Assembly: GCA_029006795.1 (NCBI GenBank)
Contig: JAQXGQ010000044.1
Coordinates: forward strand, 1 to 64,000
DNA from: Clostridiales bacterium
GTDB taxonomy: Bacteria > Bacillota > Clostridia > Lachnospirales > Lachnospiraceae
DNA length: 64,000 bases
Direction of reading: 5' to 3'
This document shows positions 49,603 through 59,727 of this stretch, in pieces; positions within the stretch are counted from its first letter, which is position 1; each line of letters starts with the position of its first letter. The position numbers and the translations under genes are program-made. The notes below the pieces were generated by a model. It saw only the letters and a program-made list of their open reading frames with translations. It ran no database searches and was not told the origin of the DNA.

Positions 49603-51444
49603 ATGAAGAAGACAAATGCAAAACAAATGATACTTGGCGTGTTAGGAAGTTTTGTCTGCGGGGGGAGTATCATGGGATGCTATCCGCTGGTACCAGCATA
49701 TTTTGCCGCATTATATTTAGAACATGTCAGTGGCTTGTTGTTGTTAGGTTTTATGTACATAGGAATGCTTTTTTTCATGCCCCTGACTGCAGCGGTAAAA
49801 TATGGGGTGGTCTTGTTAGTGATTGCCGGAGCAATCCGGTTAGTAGAGTGGGCGCAGGAGGGGTGTCCTGCGTTTCTTGCAGGAATTTTAGCGGCGGTGT
49901 CTACCCTTATTTTGTCCTTTTGCGGCAGTCTGCTAGAATGGAAAAATCAACCAGACACGGCAGCAGTGTTTTTAGAAACGCTGTTTATTTTTGGGGCAGT
50001 GGTTTTATTGAACCGCATCTTTCACGGTTTGATGGAATACCGACCGCCGGAGAGTATACCGGAGAAAACGAAAGAACGTGGGAACGAGGAAAGATTGATG
50101 AATTACGCAGAGTCTTTTCAGGGGTTGTCCCACATTTTTTATACGATGAGCCAGAAAAAAAACAGGTATACGGCAGAGGAATTAGGTCAGATACAAAATG
50201 AACTGACAGGGAAGATGTGTACTTCCTGTGAATCCTGTGCAATCTGTTGGGAGAGAGATGCCACACCTCTCTATGGGATTCTTTCGGAAATAATATCTTC
50301 TATCTGGCATGCGGGGGTGCCGGGAGAGGAGCAGGAGAAGGAATTAAGCCATTACTGTCCGAAAAGCAGGGATATGGTGGAGGAAGCCGTCCATGTATTT
50401 GAGAGGGTGAATTTGAACCGGGCATGGTACAACCGCCTGCTTGAAAACCGCCAGGTGATAGCAGAGCAGTTAGATGCTATGGCATATATTATGAAAGATT
50501 GTGCCAGAGAGGAAAAGGTGTTAGACAGGGAAGAGCGTGGTGCCTTAGCAGAAATCCGGTATCGGGCAAAGGAACACGGTATCGTGATTGAGGACATGCA
50601 CCTGATAGAGACGGTGGAGGGAAAGTTAAAGTTAGAATCATCCTTAAGAAGCCGGATGGGAGGATGTATTTCCATGAAAACCTTTGCTGCAGCAGTTAGT
50701 CGTGCGTTGGACAAAAAGATGAGACTTCCTGCGGATACAAAGACTTTCATTTCCAAAGAGGCTGCAGAGTTTGTATTGTATGAGGATACGCTATACCGTA
50801 ATGTGCAGGGCATTGCCCGGCTGAAAAAGGACGGAGCTAAAATTTCCGGGGATAATTTTTCTTTTTTGGAATTAGAACGTGGAGACCTGGTGTTAGGGCT
50901 TTCTGACGGTATGGGCTCTGGCAGCAGTGCCTGCAAGGAAAGCGAAATGGTACTGGATTTACTGGAACGTTTTTTGGAGGCGGGTTTTTCTGTGGAGACA
51001 GCTATCCGTATGATGAATTCTGCGATGGTAATGCGGGGGGACAATGACCTTTATTCTACTGTTGACTTGTGTAAAGTGAACTTGTATACAGGTATGGCAG
51101 ATTTTTATAAAATCGGAGCGGCAGCAACCTTTATCAAACGTGCTGATGAAGTGGAATGTATTACATCATCGAGTCTTCCGGTGGGAGTGGAGACACAGTT
51201 TGAAATTGAAAAGGAACAGCGAAAATTAGAAAACGGCGATTTTGTTGTCATGGTGACAGATGGTGTGTTAGAATACTTACATGTTCCAAAACCAGAGGAA
51301 ACGATGCAGGAAATCATAGAGGGCATACAGACAAACAATCCAGGTATTTTGGCAAAGCGGATTATGGAACGGGTCATGCTTTTTACGGGAGGAAAGGCAG
51401 CGGATGATATGACGGTGCTTACTACCTGCATTTGGGAGAAATAG
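49603..51444 (+). CDS. spoIIE: stage II sporulation protein E (short form), PP2C-type phosphatase
   Basis: N-terminal TMs; C-terminal LVLGLSDGMGSGSSACKESEMVLDLLERFLEAGF...VVMVTDGVLEYL...DDMTVLTTCIWEK; AGGAGAG RBS before 49603. Confidence 0.92.
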   Translation: MKKTNAKQMILGVLGSFVCGGSIMGCYPLVPAYFAALYLEHVSGLLLLGFMYIGMLFFMPLTAAVKYGVVLLVIAGAIRLVEWAQEGCPAFLAGILAAVSTLILSFCGSLLEWKNQPDTAAVFLETLFIFGAVVLLNRIFHGLMEYRPPESIPEKTKERGNEERLMNYAESFQGLSHIFYTMSQKKNRYTAEELGQIQNELTGKMCTSCESCAICWERDATPLYGILSEIISSIWHAGVPGEEQEKELSHYCPKSRDMVEEAVHVFERVNLNRAWYNRLLENRQVIAEQLDAMAYIMKDCAREEKVLDREERGALAEIRYRAKEHGIVIEDMHLIETVEGKLKLESSLRSRMGGCISMKTFAAAVSRALDKKMRLPADTKTFISKEAAEFVLYEDTLYRNVQGIARLKKDGAKISGDNFSFLELERGDLVLGLSDGMGSGSSACKESEMVLDLLERFLEAGFSVETAIRMMNSAMVMRGDNDLYSTVDLCKVNLYTGMADFYKIGAAATFIKRADEVECITSSSLPVGVETQFEIEKEQRKLENGDFVVMVTDGVLEYLHVPKPEETMQEIIEGIQTNNPGILAKRIMERVMLFTGGKAADDMTVLTTCIWEK

Positions 51445-53007
51445 ATGACAGAACGTGTGATGAAATGGATAAAAACAGAAGCTTTGATAGCAGAAGGAGA
51501 TTGTGTGATAGCAGGTGTTTCGGGGGGGGCAGACTCCGTGTGCCTGCTGCTTCTTCTGTTAGAGCTGCAAGAGAAACTACAGTTTAATCTCTGTGTGGTT
51601 CATGTGGAGCATGGAATCCGGGAACAGGAGAGCAGGGAAGATGCTGCTTTTGTAGAAACATTGTGCGAAAGATACCAGATACCCTGTCACACCTATGCCG
51701 TGGATGTGCCATCCTATGCGAAGAAAAAGGGCTTAGGCTTAGAGGAAGCCGCAAGAATCAAGCGGTATGAATGTTACGAAAAGGAAATTGCACGGTTCAA
51801 AGGGCAATTTGAAAGGATTAAAGTGGCACTGGCACATCATGCAGATGACAATGCGGAAACCTTGTTGTTTCAGATGGTGCGGGGAAGCGGAATCGAAGGA
51901 CTTGCAGGAATGCGGGCAAAGCGGCCTTTTGTATCCGGGGCTGAGATTATCCGCCCGCTTTTAAACGTGCAAAGGCAGGAGATTGAAGCATATCTGAAAG
52001 AGACGGGGCAGGAGTATCGGACAGATTCCACGAATTTGGACACGGATTACAGCAGAAATCGTATTCGCCATGAGATTTTGCCGGAGCTTTCCAAGGTGAA
52101 TGTAAAGGCAGTCAGTCATATAAACCAGAGTGCGAGACTGCTGCAGCAGGTAGCAGATTATTTAAAAGAACAGACGAAAGCGGCGGAGAAAGAGTGTTGC
52201 CGTTTCGAGGAAACGTTTTCAGACGGAGAGAAAACGTTTGCACCGGAAAATGGCTCCGATGGGAAGAAGTATCCTTCGTATGAGAAGAAGTGTGTAAGGA
52301 TTGAAGCAGACAGCTTCTTGAATTATCCCGAGCTGATACAGACGGAATTGCTTCACAGACTTCTGGGAAAAATATCCGGCAGCAGTAAGGACATCGGGGC
52401 GGTGCATGTGGAGGCTGTGAGGAAACTGTTTTATAAACAAGTTGGCCGAAGTATAAATCTGCCCTATGGAATAGAGGGGAAACGGATTTATGAAGGTGTC
52501 TGTCTGGTAAATAATCGCGTGGGATTAGATGCCAATGTTTCTCAAAAAGAAAAGTCCCGGAAAATAGAGAAAGCGGAGGAAATATACTGTCTGACACAGC
52601 AGGAATGGTGTAAGTTAGAGGCGGGAGAGACCGTTACGATTAACCTTCCTGACGGACAGATGTTTTTCCGCATTCTGAATGTTTCCGGAGAAATTGGGCA
52701 AATTCATAAAAAAAAGTATACGAAATGGCTGAATTATGATAAGATAAAAGGTGATTTGCAGGTGAGAAGGCGCAGGGAAGGAGATTATCTGACCGTAGAC
52801 CTGCAGGGGCATAGAAAGAAACTGAAAGAATATTTTGTGAATGAAAAAATTCCCCGGGAGAAACGGGAGACTATGTGGCTGCTGACAGCAGAGGCTCACG
52901 TTATCTGGGTGATTGGCGGGCGTATCAGTGCATGTTATAAAATAGACGAAGAAACAAAAAGAATCTTAGAAATACAGATGGTCGGAGGAAATTATAATGA
53001 AAATTAA
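51445..53007 (+). CDS. tilS: tRNA(Ile)-lysidine synthetase
   Basis: VIAGVSGGADSVCLLLLL; HHADDNAETLLFQMVRGSG; RNRIRHEILPEL. Confidence 0.95.
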   Translation: MTERVMKWIKTEALIAEGDCVIAGVSGGADSVCLLLLLLELQEKLQFNLCVVHVEHGIREQESREDAAFVETLCERYQIPCHTYAVDVPSYAKKKGLGLEEAARIKRYECYEKEIARFKGQFERIKVALAHHADDNAETLLFQMVRGSGIEGLAGMRAKRPFVSGAEIIRPLLNVQRQEIEAYLKETGQEYRTDSTNLDTDYSRNRIRHEILPELSKVNVKAVSHINQSARLLQQVADYLKEQTKAAEKECCRFEETFSDGEKTFAPENGSDGKKYPSYEKKCVRIEADSFLNYPELIQTELLHRLLGKISGSSKDIGAVHVEAVRKLFYKQVGRSINLPYGIEGKRIYEGVCLVNNRVGLDANVSQKEKSRKIEKAEEIYCLTQQEWCKLEAGETVTINLPDGQMFFRILNVSGEIGQIHKKKYTKWLNYDKIKGDLQVRRRREGDYLTVDLQGHRKKLKEYFVNEKIPREKRETMWLLTAEAHVIWVIGGRISACYKIDEETKRILEIQMVGGNYNEN

Positions 53008-53527
53008 GAAGATTCATGTTCATCTTTCAGAGGAAGAAATCGAAACAAGAATAAAGGAATTAGGCGCACAGATTAGTGCAGAATATGGAGATGAGCCGGT
53101 ATGTCTCATCTGTATTTTAAAGGGCTCTGTATTTTTTACCTGCGAGCTGGCAAAGCGCATTACTTCGCCGGTAGAAATCGAGTTTATGTCTGTTTCAAGC
53201 TACGGCGCAGGTACTTCATCAAGCGGTGTCGTAAAGATTGTGCAGGATTTATCTACCAGCATCGAGGGAAAGAATGTATTAGTAATTGAAGATATCATTG
53301 ATTCAGGAAGAACCTTGAATTATTTGCTGCAAAATTTGAAAACAAGAAATCCAAAGAGTCTGAAATTATGTACCCTGTTAGATAAGCCGGATCGTCGCGT
53401 TGTACAGGTAGATGTGGATTATGTTGGTTTTGTAATTCCAGATGAATTTGTAGTGGGATATGGTTTAGACTATGATCAGCATTATAGAAATCTGCCATAT
53501 ATTGGATTTGTGGAGATAGAGGAATAA
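52997..53527 (+). CDS. hpt: hypoxanthine phosphoribosyltransferase
   Basis: VLVIEDIIDSGRTLNYLLQNL; CILKGSVFFTCELAKRI; overlaps tilS. Confidence 0.97.
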   Translation: MKIKKIHVHLSEEEIETRIKELGAQISAEYGDEPVCLICILKGSVFFTCELAKRITSPVEIEFMSVSSYGAGTSSSGVVKIVQDLSTSIEGKNVLVIEDIIDSGRTLNYLLQNLKTRNPKSLKLCTLLDKPDRRVVQVDVDYVGFVIPDEFVVGYGLDYDQHYRNLPYIGFVEIEE

Positions 53528-53539
53528 AGGAGAAGCGGG

Positions 53540-55360
53540 TTGAATAGGAAAAGTAGTTTTAAAGGATTTGGAATTTATCTTATATTGATTTTGGCTGTGG
53601 TAGCAATCTGGTATTGGTTAGATGGCACTTCAGCAACCAACAATTACACGAGAGAAAAGTTTGAAGAGGCGGTAGAATCCGGCAGCGTGGCGCAGGTTCA
53701 TGTTGTGCCCAACAGAGAGGTGCCGACAGGAAGCGTGCAGATTACCTTTACCGACGGAACGAGTCAGGTGCTTCTGGTATCGGACGTGGCAGAGATTGAA
53801 GAGTATATGCGGGAACAGGGAATAAAAGATTATACCGTGCAAAATCCCCCGGAAGAGAGCTGGATTATGACGCTGCTTCCGTATCTGATTATTTTTGCAG
53901 CTATGTTCATTTTCTTTATGATTATGACGAATCAGGCTGCGGCAAATTCAGGTGGCGGCAACAAGATGATGAATTTCGGAAAGAGCCGTGCGAAAATGAT
54001 GATGGATGACCCGGAGAAACGGGTGACTTTTGCTAATGTGGCAGGATTAAAAGAAGAAAAAGAGGAATTGGAAGAAATCGTAGATTTCCTACGGGCTCCG
54101 AAAAAATATACCAAATTAGGGGCAAGAATCCCCAAAGGCGTACTTTTAGTAGGCCCTCCGGGAACAGGTAAAACCCTTCTTGCCAAAGCGATTGCGGGTG
54201 AAGCAGGTGTGCCGTTTTTTAGCATCTCCGGTTCCGATTTTGTGGAAATGTTTGTCGGTGTCGGTGCTTCCCGTGTGAGAGATTTGTTTGAAGAAGCGAA
54301 AAAGAATGCTCCCTGTATCGTGTTTATCGACGAGATTGATGCTGTGGCAAGACGTCGTGGAACCGGTATGGGCGGCGGACATGACGAACGTGAGCAGACC
54401 TTAAACCAGATGCTAGTAGAGATGGACGGTTTTGGTGTCAATGAGGGGATTATCGTCATGGCGGCGACAAACCGTGTGGACATCTTAGATCCGGCAATTA
54501 TGCGTCCGGGACGTTTTGACAGAAAAGTGTATGTGGGACGGCCGGATATCGGAGGCAGGGAAGAAATTCTTCATGTCCATGCAAAGAATAAACCTTTAGG
54601 GGATGACGTGGATTTAAAACAGATTGCCCAGACAACAGCAGGATTTACAGGGGCAGATTTAGAGAACCTGTTAAATGAGGCTGCTATCGTGGCAGCAAAA
54701 GAAGATCGTGCTTTTGTTACGCAAGAAGATATCAAAAAATCCTTTGTTAAGGTTGGAATCGGAGCAGAGAAAAAGAGCCGTGTTATTTCTGAGAAAGAAA
54801 AGCGGATTACCGCATTCCATGAATCAGGCCATGCAATATTGTTCCATCTGCTTCCTGATGTGGGGCCGGTTTATACGGTATCTATTATTCCGACTGGTAA
54901 CGGAGCAGCAGGTTATACCATGCCATTGCCGGAAAAGGACGAGATGTTTAATACGAAGGGGAAGATGCTGCAGGATATCATTGTTTCCTTAGGCGGTCGT
55001 GTGGCAGAAGAACTGGTATTTGATGATATTACCACTGGTGCTTCCCAGGATATTAAACAGGCGACAAAGATGGCAAAAGCGATGGTGACACGCTATGGTA
55101 TGTCTGATAATATCGGTCTTATCTGTTATGATAATGATGATGATGAGGTATTTATCGGACGTGATCTTGCCCACACCAGAGGATATAGTGAGGGCGTTGC
55201 TAGTGCCATTGACCAGGAAGTGAAACATATCATCGATGATTGCTATCAGAAGGCAAAAGAGATGATTACGGAAAACAGAAGTGTATTAGATGCCTGTGCA
55301 AACCTTTTATTAGAAAAGGAAAAAATCGGTCAGCAAGAGTTTGAAGCACTGTTTGAGTAA
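53540..55360 (+). CDS. ftsH: ATP-dependent zinc metalloprotease FtsH
   Basis: [51 protein letters not shown] protease motif; TTG start. Confidence 0.98.
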   Translation: MNRKSSFKGFGIYLILILAVVAIWYWLDGTSATNNYTREKFEEAVESGSVAQVHVVPNREVPTGSVQITFTDGTSQVLLVSDVAEIEEYMREQGIKDYTVQNPPEESWIMTLLPYLIIFAAMFIFFMIMTNQAAANSGGGNKMMNFGKSRAKMMMDDPEKRVTFANVAGLKEEKEELEEIVDFLRAPKKYTKLGARIPKGVLLVGPPGTGKTLLAKAIAGEAGVPFFSISGSDFVEMFVGVGASRVRDLFEEAKKNAPCIVFIDEIDAVARRRGTGMGGGHDEREQTLNQMLVEMDGFGVNEGIIVMAATNRVDILDPAIMRPGRFDRKVYVGRPDIGGREEILHVHAKNKPLGDDVDLKQIAQTTAGFTGADLENLLNEAAIVAAKEDRAFVTQEDIKKSFVKVGIGAEKKSRVISEKEKRITAFHESGHAILFHLLPDVGPVYTVSIIPTGNGAAGYTMPLPEKDEMFNTKGKMLQDIIVSLGGRVAEELVFDDITTGASQDIKQATKMAKAMVTRYGMSDNIGLICYDNDDDEVFIGRDLAHTRGYSEGVASAIDQEVKHIIDDCYQKAKEMITENRSVLDACANLLLEKEKIGQQEFEALFE

Positions 55361-55556
55361 ATAATTGTGCAATATTTCTTTGAAATATGTATACAAGGGA
55401 AAAAAGTACCGTACAGACTGCACAGTTTAAAACGGAAAAATTTGTGAAGTTTGTGCAGACTTATTTGCAGGGACATGCTATTATAATACCTGTAAAAACC
55501 CCCCAATACATTATATATAGTTTTTGCTATACCCCATAGTAAAAATACCTTCTCCT

Positions 55557-55589
55557 AAAAACAGCAGTCAGATTTGACTGCTGTTTTTG
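55557..55589 (+). terminator. rho-independent terminator
   Basis: AAAAACAGCAGTCA-gatt-TGACTGCTGTTTTT. Confidence 0.9.
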
Positions 55590-55656
55590 TATGCTTTTTA
55601 CACTTCTTGTATACATCTAATAGTTTCCAGAAAATGAAAAAAATTTCAATAACCCC

Positions 55657-55716
55657 TTGACACAATATATAACTTCATGTATATTTCATAGTAAGCCGCT
55701 AGGAATTATATGAAAT
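55657..55716 (+). promoter_or_regulatory. sulfate operon promoter and overlapping inverted repeat
   Basis: TTGACA (55657-55662), 17 nt, TATATT (55680-55685); ATTTCATA (55683-55690)/TATGAAAT (55709-55716). Confidence 0.65.
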
Positions 55717-55734
55717 CGAAAAAGAGGAACGGTT

Positions 55735-56820
55735 ATGAGGAGAAAAAAATTTATAAAAAAGAGAATAATGATATCGATGTTAGGACTGTTCCTTACAGCA
55801 GGGATGATGGGATGCGGAGTTACGGATACAGCAGCGAATGGTGGAAAGCTGGAACTTGTCAATGTTTCCTATGACCCGACGAGAGAATTTTATGAGGAAT
55901 ATAATCAGCTGTTTGCCGAGCACTGGAAGGAAATGACCGGACAGGAGGTTACTATAATCCAGTCCCACGGAGGTTCCGGAAAGCAGGCATTAGAGGTTGC
56001 CAATGGGTTAGATGCTGATGTGGTAACACTGGCTTTAGAAGGAGATGTGCAAACGATTGCAGACGCAGGTCTGATAGAACCGGGATTTACAGAGGAATTT
56101 GAAGGAGATAGTTCACCTTATACCTCCACTATTGTCTTTCTGGTGAGAAAGGGAAACCCGAAGAATATTCAGGATTGGAATGATTTACTTCGAAGTGATG
56201 TGGGAGTTATTACACCGAATCCTAAGACCTCCGGTGGTGCGAGATGGAATTATTTAGCAGCATGGTATTACTTTGAACTGCAGGGTCAGAGTGAAACAGA
56301 GATTAGAGAGAGTATGAAAACGTTATACCGGAATGTACTGGTATTAGATTCCGGTGCCAGAGGCGCCACTACCACCTTTATGGAGAATGGACAGGGAGAT
56401 GTATTGATTGCATGGGAAAATGAAGCGTTTCTTTCTATGGAGGAAGCACAGGGAGAATATGAGATTATAGTACCTTCCGTATCTATTCTTTGTCAGCCGA
56501 CAGTAGCGGTAGTGGATGAGGTGGCAGACCGGAGAGGCAGCAGAAAAGCAGCAGAGGAATATCTGAATTTTCTTTATTCCGATGAGGGACAGAGGTTAGA
56601 GGTAGAGAATTATTACCGTCCATCGAATGAAACGATTTTAGATGAGTATGTGAAAGAAGACGCTGGGAATTTGATTTCGGAACTTCCGGCTGATGGAAAA
56701 TGGATTGTTGATGATGTCACGCTGACGGATATTAATCATTTCGGAGGATGGAGCGAGGCTGGAACAAAGCATTTTACAGATGGTGGCATTTTTGACAGCA
56801 TTTATGAGAAAACAGAGTAA
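55735..56820 (+). CDS. sbp: sulfate ABC transporter substrate-binding protein (lipoprotein)
   Basis: Lipobox GMMGCGV; LVNVSYDPTREFYEEYNQLF...QSHGGSGKQALEVANGLDADVVTLALEGD. Confidence 0.95.
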   Translation: MRRKKFIKKRIMISMLGLFLTAGMMGCGVTDTAANGGKLELVNVSYDPTREFYEEYNQLFAEHWKEMTGQEVTIIQSHGGSGKQALEVANGLDADVVTLALEGDVQTIADAGLIEPGFTEEFEGDSSPYTSTIVFLVRKGNPKNIQDWNDLLRSDVGVITPNPKTSGGARWNYLAAWYYFELQGQSETEIRESMKTLYRNVLVLDSGARGATTTFMENGQGDVLIAWENEAFLSMEEAQGEYEIIVPSVSILCQPTVAVVDEVADRRGSRKAAEEYLNFLYSDEGQRLEVENYYRPSNETILDEYVKEDAGNLISELPADGKWIVDDVTLTDINHFGGWSEAGTKHFTDGGIFDSIYEKTE

Positions 56821-56832
56821 GGGAGGAGCGGA

Positions 56833-57681
56833 TTGCTTGTGAAGGAAAAGAGAAGAAAAAATAAAAGAGTCATACCGGGTTTTGGATTGTCATTAGGAAT
56901 TACCATAACCATGTTAGGACTGATTGTTATTATTCCGTTATGTTCACTGGTGATATTTTCGGCAAAACTTTCTCTTTCCGAGTTTATCGCTACCGTGACA
57001 AGACCAAGAGTTTTAGCCAGTTATGCTGTAAGTTTTGAGACTGCTGCTATCGCGGCAGTGATAGATGCGGTGATGGGAATGATGATTGCATGGGTGTTAG
57101 TGCGGTACGATTTCCCAGGAAAAGCCTTTATGAATGGCATTATAGAGCTGCCCTTTGCGTTGCCTACAGCGGTAGCGGGTATTGCCCTGACACATTTGAC
57201 TAGCACAAAGGGCTGGGTGGGAGCCTTATTTGAGCAATTTGGAATTGAAATTGCTTACACAAGGCTTGGAATTACCATTGCATTAATTTTTGTCGGTATT
57301 CCGTTTGTGGTGAGAGCAGTGCAGCCGGTACTGGAAAAATTAGATGTCCAGTATGAGGAAGCAGCAAATATTCTTGGGGCAAACAGCCGTCAGACAATGT
57401 TTCGGGTCATTTTACCGGAAATCGCGCCATCCCTTATTGCAGGATTTACGATGTCCTTTGCAAGAGGGCTTGGGGAATACGGAAGCGTGGTATTTATTGC
57501 CGGAAACACACCTTATGAGACGGAAATTGCGCCACTTATGATTATGTCGGAGCTTCAGGAATTTGATTATGCCAGTGCGACATCCATTGCGTTGGTGATG
57601 TTGTTTGCAGCCTTTGTGATTTTATTTGTGAACGCAGTTGTTCAGAGCCGTGCTTCTAAGATTGTCAACGGTATTGCATAA
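56833..57681 (+). CDS. cysT: sulfate ABC transporter permease CysT
   Basis: ELPFALPTAVAGIALTHL; EEAANILGANSRQTMFRVILPEIAPSL; order after sbp. Confidence 0.95.
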   Translation: MLVKEKRRKNKRVIPGFGLSLGITITMLGLIVIIPLCSLVIFSAKLSLSEFIATVTRPRVLASYAVSFETAAIAAVIDAVMGMMIAWVLVRYDFPGKAFMNGIIELPFALPTAVAGIALTHLTSTKGWVGALFEQFGIEIAYTRLGITIALIFVGIPFVVRAVQPVLEKLDVQYEEAANILGANSRQTMFRVILPEIAPSLIAGFTMSFARGLGEYGSVVFIAGNTPYETEIAPLMIMSELQEFDYASATSIALVMLFAAFVILFVNAVVQSRASKIVNGIA

Positions 57682-57722
57682 ATCGTGAAAACGTTTTAGC
57701 GGCAGGCAGAAAAGAGGTAATT

Positions 57723-58541
57723 ATGGAGATTAGGAAAAATTCTGGAGTCGGAAAATGGATATTGATTGGGGTCAGTACGGTTTTTCTTGTGGTGATGTTA
57801 ATTCTTCCGCTGGTGTATGTCATGGCAACTGCATTTGGGGAGGGAATCAAAGTTTTTATGGCGGCAGTAACGGATGAATACGCACTGAAAGCCATTGGAC
57901 TTACCATAAAAGTTACGGTAATCGCAGTGGCGGTCAATACTATTTTTGGTATGTTTGCTTCCTGGTGTATCACAAGATTCCAATTTAAAGGGAAGAAAGT
58001 GATTTCCACTTTGATTGATTTGCCACTGACGGTATCGCCTGTCATTGCAGGCCTTATCTATGTATTGACCTTTGGAAGGCAGAGTATCTTGTATCCTTAT
58101 TTACAGAAAGCAAATATGAAAGTTATTTTTGCAGTGCCTGGAATTGTGCTTGCCACAATATTTGTTACCTTTCCTTTTATTTCAAGGGAGATTATTCCAG
58201 TGCTGAATGCACAGGGAACTGATGAAGAGGAAGCGGCGGCACTAATGGGGGCAAAAGGCTTTACAATCTTTAGAAAAGTAACATTTCCCCATATAAAATG
58301 GGCATTGCTTTATGGTATCGTTCTATGTACCGCAAGGGCGATGGGAGAATTTGGGGCGGTGTCGGTGCTTTCCGGACATCTGCAGGGAAAGACAAGTACG
58401 ATGCCTCTCTATATTGAGATGTTGTATCAGGGATATGAATATACCGGAGCGTTTGCAGTTTCAGCTATTCTGGTGCTGATGGCAGTTATTATTCTGATTT
58501 TAAAGAGTGTACTTGAATACAAAGGAAAGAAAGAAGCATGA
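57723..58541 (+). CDS. cysW: sulfate ABC transporter permease CysW
   Basis: IDLPLTVSPVIAGLIYVL; EEEAAALMGAKGFTIFRKVTFPHIKWALLYGIVLCTARAMGEFGAVSVLSGH. Confidence 0.95.
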   Translation: MEIRKNSGVGKWILIGVSTVFLVVMLILPLVYVMATAFGEGIKVFMAAVTDEYALKAIGLTIKVTVIAVAVNTIFGMFASWCITRFQFKGKKVISTLIDLPLTVSPVIAGLIYVLTFGRQSILYPYLQKANMKVIFAVPGIVLATIFVTFPFISREIIPVLNAQGTDEEEAAALMGAKGFTIFRKVTFPHIKWALLYGIVLCTARAMGEFGAVSVLSGHLQGKTSTMPLYIEMLYQGYEYTGAFAVSAILVLMAVIILILKSVLEYKGKKEA

Positions 58542-58548
58542 AGCGGGA

Positions 58549-59661
58549 ATGAGGAAAAATATGGCGGAGCGGAATAAACATTATGTTGAGTTAAAGCATA
58601 TTAATAAAAATTATAAAAATTTCAAAGCCTCGAAGGATATTAATTTTGAAATTGAAAAAGGGAAATTAATCGCACTTTTAGGCCCCAGCGGAAGTGGAAA
58701 AACTACCATTCTTCGCATGATAGCAGGATTAGAGACAGCAGATTCCGGTGACATCATTATCGATGGGAATGTGGTGAATGATGTGCCGGCAAGTGAGCGT
58801 GGAATTGGTTTTGTGTTTCAGAATTATGCACTGTTTCGTTATATGACCGTGTATGACAATATTGCCTTTGGGCTTACGGTAAAGAAATGGAACAAATCCG
58901 ATATCAAACGCAGGGTAGATGAACTGGTGGAGCTAGTCGGACTAAAGGGGTTTGAAAAGCGCTATCCAAACCAGCTTTCCGGCGGGCAGAGACAGAGGGT
59001 GGCATTTGCGAGGGCGTTAGCACCGAATCCAGAGTTGTTATTGTTAGACGAACCCTTTGCCGCCATTGACGCCAAAGTTCGGCAGGAACTGCGCAGCTGG
59101 CTTCGGGAAATGATTACCAAAGTGGGAATTACCAGTATTTTTGTCACCCATGACCAGGACGAGGCAATTGAGGTGGCGGATGAGATTATCATTACCAATC
59201 GTGGACGAATTGAGCAGATAGGAACACCGATAGATATTTACAGTAAGCCGGAAACACCTTTTGTGGCAGAATTTATGGGAAATCCCACACGTATTGCAAA
59301 TATCAGCCAGTTCCGGGGATATGAGGAATTAGATCCGAAACTTCATGCAGTCATAAGGCCGGAAAATGTCAGTGTAACAAAGAAGGAGGAGCAGAGCCGT
59401 TATTCTTCTTCCGTGGAGGAAGGTGTTGTAGAACAGGTGCTGTTTCGAGGCAGAGAAGTAGAACTCCTTGTCAGAGTCAATGACGCGCTGCTGACGGCAA
59501 ACCGCAGATTAGAGGAGCCGCGGATTGAAAAGGGAGAGAAAGTCAATGTCTTTATTTACCGCGTGTTTGCTTTTTCGGAAAGTTCAGAGGAAAAGAAACC
59601 GTCGGAGGTATTGATTGTGGATAATGCCAATGTCGAGACAGAAAAACTGTTCTATATTTAA
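58549..59661 (+). CDS. cysA: sulfate ABC transporter ATP-binding protein CysA
   Basis: LLGPSGSGKTTILRMIAGLE; LSGGQRQRVAFARALAPNPELLLLDEPFAAIDAKVR; TOBE-like C-terminus. Confidence 0.95.
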   Translation: MRKNMAERNKHYVELKHINKNYKNFKASKDINFEIEKGKLIALLGPSGSGKTTILRMIAGLETADSGDIIIDGNVVNDVPASERGIGFVFQNYALFRYMTVYDNIAFGLTVKKWNKSDIKRRVDELVELVGLKGFEKRYPNQLSGGQRQRVAFARALAPNPELLLLDEPFAAIDAKVRQELRSWLREMITKVGITSIFVTHDQDEAIEVADEIIITNRGRIEQIGTPIDIYSKPETPFVAEFMGNPTRIANISQFRGYEELDPKLHAVIRPENVSVTKKEEQSRYSSSVEEGVVEQVLFRGREVELLVRVNDALLTANRRLEEPRIEKGEKVNVFIYRVFAFSESSEEKKPSEVLIVDNANVETEKLFYI

Positions 59662-59727
59662 AAAAATGTGGCTGTGGCAGAAAGAGATTCGAAAACTGCA
59701 GGTTACGGAAAGGTATGGTTCATACAT

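Noticed and set aside
50352-51044. 230-aa minus-strand ORF inside spoIIE, and many other antisense ORFs in the track (e.g. 1469-1891, 13356-13616, 53932-54483)
   Set aside because: They lie opposite genes with clear family motifs; compositional by-products of codon usage, without RBS or recognisable domains.
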